Source: Isoetes taiwanensis
Lineage: Eukaryota; Streptophyta; Lycopodiopsida; Isoetales; Isoetaceae
NCBI GenBank assembly: GCA_021234155.1
Contig: JAJEKV010000027.1
Span: forward strand, 2,038,032 to 2,102,031
Direction of reading: 5' to 3'
Length of the DNA: 64,000 nucleotides
Shown here one piece after another: positions 59,414-64,000 of this stretch (position 1 is the first letter of the stretch; every line of letters starts with the position of its first letter). The notes beneath the pieces were generated by a model, which did no database searches, was not told the origin of the DNA, and saw only the letters and a program-made list of their open reading frames with translations. Position numbers and translations under genes: made by a program.

Positions 59414-59723
59414 ATGGCTCCTCTCTACAACTGCAAGTCTGCCCTTTTAGATCGAATTCGAGCTTCCGCTTCGTTTTCTGGTCAGCCTTTCATTTTAGGG
59501 TTTCCTCTTTATTTATTCTTTCTTTTAGCTTTTTATTATTCTTGTCATTACAGCTTGCACTAGGAACTTCACACCAAAAAGTTCTAGTGAGACCAATTCT
59601 CCTAGATCTTCCCTGTGTTTGCACGTCCCAAACTGGTAGGCACGTTGTTTCCCTAATGTTTATATATTGTTTTCATAACAATCACCTTGCAGGCTTCTCA
59701 TCATGTGTGCCTTGGATAAGTGA
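59414..59723 (+). CDS. Three-exon gene for a 59-residue protein (paralogue of the 9.3 kb gene)
   Basis: Exons are 59414-59480, 59554-59635 and 59693-59723. The first donor is gtcagc, the second gtaggc, and acceptors are TTACAG and TTGCAG. Intron phases are 1 and 2, as in the 9.3 kb gene, and the last exon is again 31 nt. The spliced frame is 180 nt and ends VPNWLLIMCALDK. The N-terminal half differs from its paralogue (M-A-P-L-Y), while the middle is again Ser/Asn-rich with a shared SPRSS-like/QPRSS-like patch. A TTTAAATAG box at about 59310 lies roughly 100 bp upstream of the ATG and could serve as TATA. No targeting signal or domain is recognised. Confidence 0.7.
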
Positions 59724-60890
59724 AAGTCAATATGTCTCGTTTTATCTAAGCAAGACATCGAGATCAGTTGCTACCACGTTTTGCTCCCCAAGTGGTTAGT
59801 TTTTTAATGTGGTAATTGGAGATCGATTGTGTGATTATTATGCATTGCATCACCCTTTACTGACTTTAACACCTTATTTGTCTACTACATCTTATGAAAT
59901 TCCCTTCTTATTTTGTATTCTTCTTCCTATTATTTTATAGTTCTCTTGTTGTGGTTAGGTTAGTTGTTTTCATAATATAAAATCCTCAAAATATGATGGA
60001 ATCTTAAAGCCATGATGAAGCAAAACAAGACGAAATATACTGAAATAAGCATCCAGTCTTGTGTAATCTTTTTGTGTCAATTTATATATGAAAATTTTGT
60101 AACATACTTTTTGTTGTATGCTTTTATTTTTTGGTTGCTGAAAACATTTGATTTTAGCCAATTCCCTTTGTCTTTTTCTTTCCTTTTTGGTTTTCCCAAG
60201 CACTGGACTGTCTTTGCATCGCGTATTTTATTTGCTCATCACCTTCGGCAATGTCAATACTCCCTTTCTTGATTCTTTGCTTGCAACTTTGCAATCTCAA
60301 TTTGGAATCATTTAGAGTGTTTTCAATTCATTTTAGGCAATGTTTTTAGTGTTTGAAATTTTAGGGTTCCTAAAAATTGGGATGCTTGATCAATGCAAAC
60401 AAGGGAGTAAATGGCTTGAAAGAAGAGGTTTTAGTGTTAAAAAAATGAGTCATTCCCAAAATGTAGGTTGTGCGTTTGTTCCTTGCCAAATGCAGCAGGC
60501 AAAGGAGTATTTTGCATATTACCTTGATAGGAAGCAATACTATTAAGTAATTAATTTGAGTTTTTGCCATTTATTAATGTTATTAGTGGTAATTTCTTTG
60601 GTTGTTGTAGGAGAGATGCAATTTGTTGCGCGTTCTTTAATTATGGATGATGCATGATTCTAGTAAAAAAAGAATATTAGCAAACGGCACACCAGAAGGC
60701 TTTAGTAAGGTCAAATTTGTGAAGGCTTGGTAGTTGGTTTAGGCTGCACATGGAAGCAAGATAAAAATATGTTTTCAAGCATCGAGCTTTAGCAATTATG
60801 AGTATATTATACGATGAATTTTATATTTTATATATATGAAAATATGGTAATTATGGAGGAAATCAATCTAGCAGGGCTCGTGAAATCAGA
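59724..60890. other. Gene-free AT-rich interval
   Basis: No coding feature is supported after the small-protein gene. The sequence is T-rich, as is usual for 3' flanks and introns. No poly(A) end or repeat structure stands out. Confidence 0.4.
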
Positions 60891-60893
60891 GAC

Positions 60894-62020
60894 ATGAGGT
60901 GCAGAGAGATGCCGGATGTACATGGGCAGCACCTGCAGAGGCCAGAAGACATGGTGCGATGGATGGATTGGGGATTGGAGATGTGGGAAACGACATTGCT
61001 GTTGGGGGCTATGATGGGAAGGAGCAATCAAGAGTTGTGCAGGCTGCCGTGTTTGAAGATAGGGTTGAAGCTATAGTTCGATGTCGGTATATCTGGCCCG
61101 AGAATAGGAAGTCTGAGAAGGGGGGTAGGGGAGAGGGAGAGGCATGAAGAAGGCTGGTGGTAGAAGAGCGGATGTGAATTTGTTGTCTTCTGTTAGTGAG
61201 AGTGTGAGGGATGGGCCTATGGATGAGGAGGCCCCTTGTCCGCAGATGCACACGAATAGAGATGGAGCAAGGAAGCGAGGAAGGGGTAGAGGAAGGAGGG
61301 CTCTAACTTTCATGGAAGAGCACCTGGGACAGATATTGGTGGTGGAAGAGGCGCGGAAGCTATAGACTTGCCATGCTTCTTGGATGCATATGTCACGATA
61401 GTGTTCGGGGGATGCGATGTTTCCCTTGCGCTGTATGACAGGATGATAATTTTCCTGAAGGAAAATTGCAAGGCGGGCGTGATGGCTCTAGAGAGGGGGT
61501 CATTCCTTGATCATCTCCATATACAGATGGTGATGCAATATGATGCAAAAACCCCTGCTAGTTTGAATGTAAGGATAAAGAATTTCTTAGGTTGGAATAT
61601 ATGTAAGCCCTTGGAGCTATGATTCTGTGCAAAGCCCTCCGTGGTAGTAAATTATACTGCTTTGAGGGGATCGTCGGATACTGCCTTAAAAATATTGAGA
61701 AGTTACATTTCAAAGCGCATATCCATAATGTGACTTCAGAGCAGATCAGTACAGGCAAGGAGTTGTATGCATTGTACGGTGCTGGAGAGATAAAGCACCT
61801 GATGGTCCTTGACAATCGAAATATCATGGCAAAAGCATTGCATTTTGTTTCTTATCATGGGGGCAAATTTCGGGGCGTCTCTCCTCCATACTATTAGATG
61901 CATGTTACAGACCGAAAACTCCAAGTTGGTGAGCTCATGGGTTTTACCTAACAATTCTGCATATGCGTCGCTAGAGAAGGTGCAAGCGGCGTGGAGAATT
62001 ATGTTGTCTCCATAAACTTG
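60894..62020 (+). pseudogene. Rep-like HUH endonuclease gene, frameshifted
   Basis: Rep/HUH enzymes nick single-stranded DNA at replication or transposition origins. The frame from 61368 contains a beta-strand AYVTIVFGG (position of Rep motif 1) and ALERGSFLDHLHIQ, in which His-Leu-His (61512-61520) fits the HUH metal site (motif 2). The next frame, from 61619, contains VGYCLK, a Tyr-x-x-Lys catalytic motif 3 (61679-61690). A third frame near 61890-62010 continues protein-like text. The frames are shifted near 61.6 and 61.85 kb and end in stops, so it is not functional as read. The upstream 60.9-61.36 kb frames are Arg/Gly-rich. No helicase domain is seen. Candidate sources are an HUH-encoding transposon (such as a replitron) or an old integrated Rep of a single-stranded DNA element. 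Confidence 0.5.
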
Positions 62021-62039
62021 CTCATACAAGGATGGCTTT

Positions 62040-64000
62040 ATTTGGATCTCAACCAGGTGTGGTTCCAATTGAGACTTGACAAAAACAGCCGGATTGATAT
62101 ACCTAAACCCCAAATGCAAAAGCAAACAGAATGCATGAATCATGATAGAAACCACGATAAACTGTGAACTCAAACATAGCTCAAACATAGCTCATATATA
62201 CTTATGTAGTTTGATTGTGAAATGACTCTTTTTAGATTGATGCGATCTGCTTCCAACATGCGTTGGATATTTGGCTTGGTCACTAACCTATAAATTACAC
62301 TTGTATTTTATAACTAAGACTTCATGGGACATGATTACATTTTTATTAATATTCGTCTCAATATTTTTGACAGACATCAATATGAGGTTCAGAGCAATTT
62401 CATTGGAAGACTATGACATGAAGCAAGATCTACTAAAGAAGAAATGGTTTTTTGAAGTGTTACATGGGTATACATCTTTCAATGATGTTTGCTTATTGGA
62501 TGAGGATCGAAATATTTATGGAATATTGTGAAGCTTCATGATGTGCCAAGTGAAGATGGTAATTGTATGCTTAAGGGCTTTGGTGGAAAATCGGGGGGAG
62601 AACAAAATTTATGGATACTCTCTTTTGCTTTGAAATTTTGATGTTAATAAAATGGTCGGTGAGGAAATTGAAGTTAGTTGTGGCGTTATGGTTGGAAAAC
62701 TGCTTAATTATAATAATGATGATTTGGAAAAGAATTTGGTCTGCATTCTCATGATGATCTTTTATGGAGGGCTTCATATGGTGTTCCAAAATTATCGAGA
62801 GGATACTGGTTCTAAAAGTTTATGCAAACACTAAACAAGATGCCTAAAGGTAATTTCTGGGAAGGTTTCTAAATTATTGAAGAAAGAAAAAAAGATGCTT
62901 CCAAAATGTATGGATGATGTACAAAAAAAAGGAGAAGTCCAGGGAAGAAAGCAAAGGGAGGAAACCTAAAGGGGACTCAAAAATAAGAAAGAAAAATCTC
63001 AAGAGGGAAGGGAAGGAGAAGTGTTTAACCAAAAGGGGGAACGGATGCCAATGTATTAAAAATATCAAAGGATAATGCCATAATTTTTTACGAGAAAGGT
63101 CGCAAAGGATATTGTTGAGAAGTAAATACCATTAAAACTGAAGTCCAGGATGATGGAAAAAGGCTATGGGTAGTCGCGGGAAGTTGAAGAAGAAGAAGAA
63201 CAAACAGGAACTTAGCATTGGAGGAGCAGTTAAGAAAGATTCAAAGTATTTTATATTTGGTTTTCCACTTCCCATCATGATCAGCGTTCATAGCATCATT
63301 GCGAACTTAGTAAAATCTAAAGAATTTGCACAATGGAACTATAGGAAATTCAGCCCAAGTCATGTTAATTGCTTCTGAGAATGAAATGTTGAGGCATCAG
63401 ACTAGCACACACGGAGGACCGTTGACCCTATTACCTAGATCTTTGCTACATTCCGGCCTCTTTGTGTAAAAAAGTGGATGAAGTTTGCACAAAGATATGA
63501 GGTTCGTAGTAATAGCTGGTTAACATTCCATGAGAGCGTCGCAGTTACTTTCAAATGAATCTCCGAGAATACAAGATAAGGTGGGGCATGCATGCAGCCA
63601 GGATCATTACTCAAAATACACCAATGTTAAAAAGTTAATGGAAAGGGCTGCGAGGCAAACAAAAAAAAAAATAAACATCTCTCACCTTTTGGACCCGGTT
63701 TGGCTTGGGCTAGAGCACAATGGGGAGATCATGAAATACCCTCAAAACCAATTCAAAGGAAACCCGACTAGTGCAGAATTTAAAGGTGGTTATTTGGTTT
63801 TGTTTACTTTTTGTAATTCAACATCAACTTCCAACATGTGTTTATTAAAAGTTTTCTTACAATAGTTAAATTCTTGATTCAACTTCAAGTGTTGGTAGTT
63901 TTCTAACTTAACTCTAATTTCTATTATCACGGTTTGCTGAAATTGCAAAAGTCACATTTGGAGGGAAGGCTTGATTATGTCGTGATTTATAACCTTTTAA
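62040..64000. other. Unassigned purine-rich interval
   Basis: Several short plus-strand frames (62271-62531, 62652-62834, 63166-63378, 63530-63865) are Lys-rich and lack domains, signal peptides or joinable splice sites. They may be remnants of one decayed element. Nothing more can be supported. Confidence 0.3.

Noticed and set aside
1-64000. CRISPR arrays, rRNA genes, bacterial operons
   Set aside because: None present. Spliced genes and plant retroelements show this is eukaryotic nuclear DNA.

Overview
The window is nuclear DNA of a land plant, most likely a vascular plant with a large, repeat-rich genome. The evidence is spliced plant genes (a GH17 endo-beta-1,3-glucanase, an alpha-carbonic anhydrase, an ATG12-like locus), a PPR-protein relic, a plant-type syntaxin relic, GT-AG introns, and two LINE lineages typical of plants. 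Coding sequence is sparse, roughly one plausible gene per 10 kb, and most open frames are fragments of decayed retrotransposons. I cannot name the species.

Layout. 0-9 kb: repeat debris, namely an unidentified GC-rich minus-strand frame, a hairpin, an L1-type 3' end and two tRNA-derived SINE-like segments. 9.3-9.75 kb: a three-exon gene for a 75-residue protein. 10-14 kb: tandem repeats and two 3' tails of an RTE-like LINE. 14.09-19.99 kb: one 5.9 kb L1-type LINE with a 10 bp target duplication and an inverted 5' half, the expected product of twin priming. 20-26 kb: a PPR pseudogene, a retrotransposon gag zinc knuckle, an RTE-like LINE fragment and a CACTA-type MITE with two nested hairpins. 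28-30.4 kb: a longer RTE-like LINE carrying RT motifs. 31-34 kb: a minisatellite and a MITE with about 77 bp terminal repeats. 34.8-36.2 kb (minus): a complete seven-exon alpha-carbonic anhydrase. 36.9-37.5 kb: a small Helitron-like element. 41-45.3 kb (minus): an ATG12-like C-terminal domain in four exons, with a 1.2 kb L1-mobilised insertion just upstream. 47.5-49.3 kb: an RTE-like LINE (minus). 51.6-52.9 kb: a truncated L1 with an exact 15 bp target duplication. 55.5-56.6 kb (minus): a two-exon secreted GH17 glucanase. 58.6-58.9 kb: a syntaxin pseudogene. 59.4-59.7 kb: a second three-exon small-protein gene, paralogous to the one at 9.3 kb. 60.9-62 kb: a broken Rep-like HUH-endonuclease gene.

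The genes do not form a pathway. The items most worth following up are the small-protein pair (same intron phases, same 31 bp last exon, same C-terminal motif), the Rep/HUH-like relic, the inverted L1, and the conserved RTE 3' tail, which can fold into two competing hairpins.
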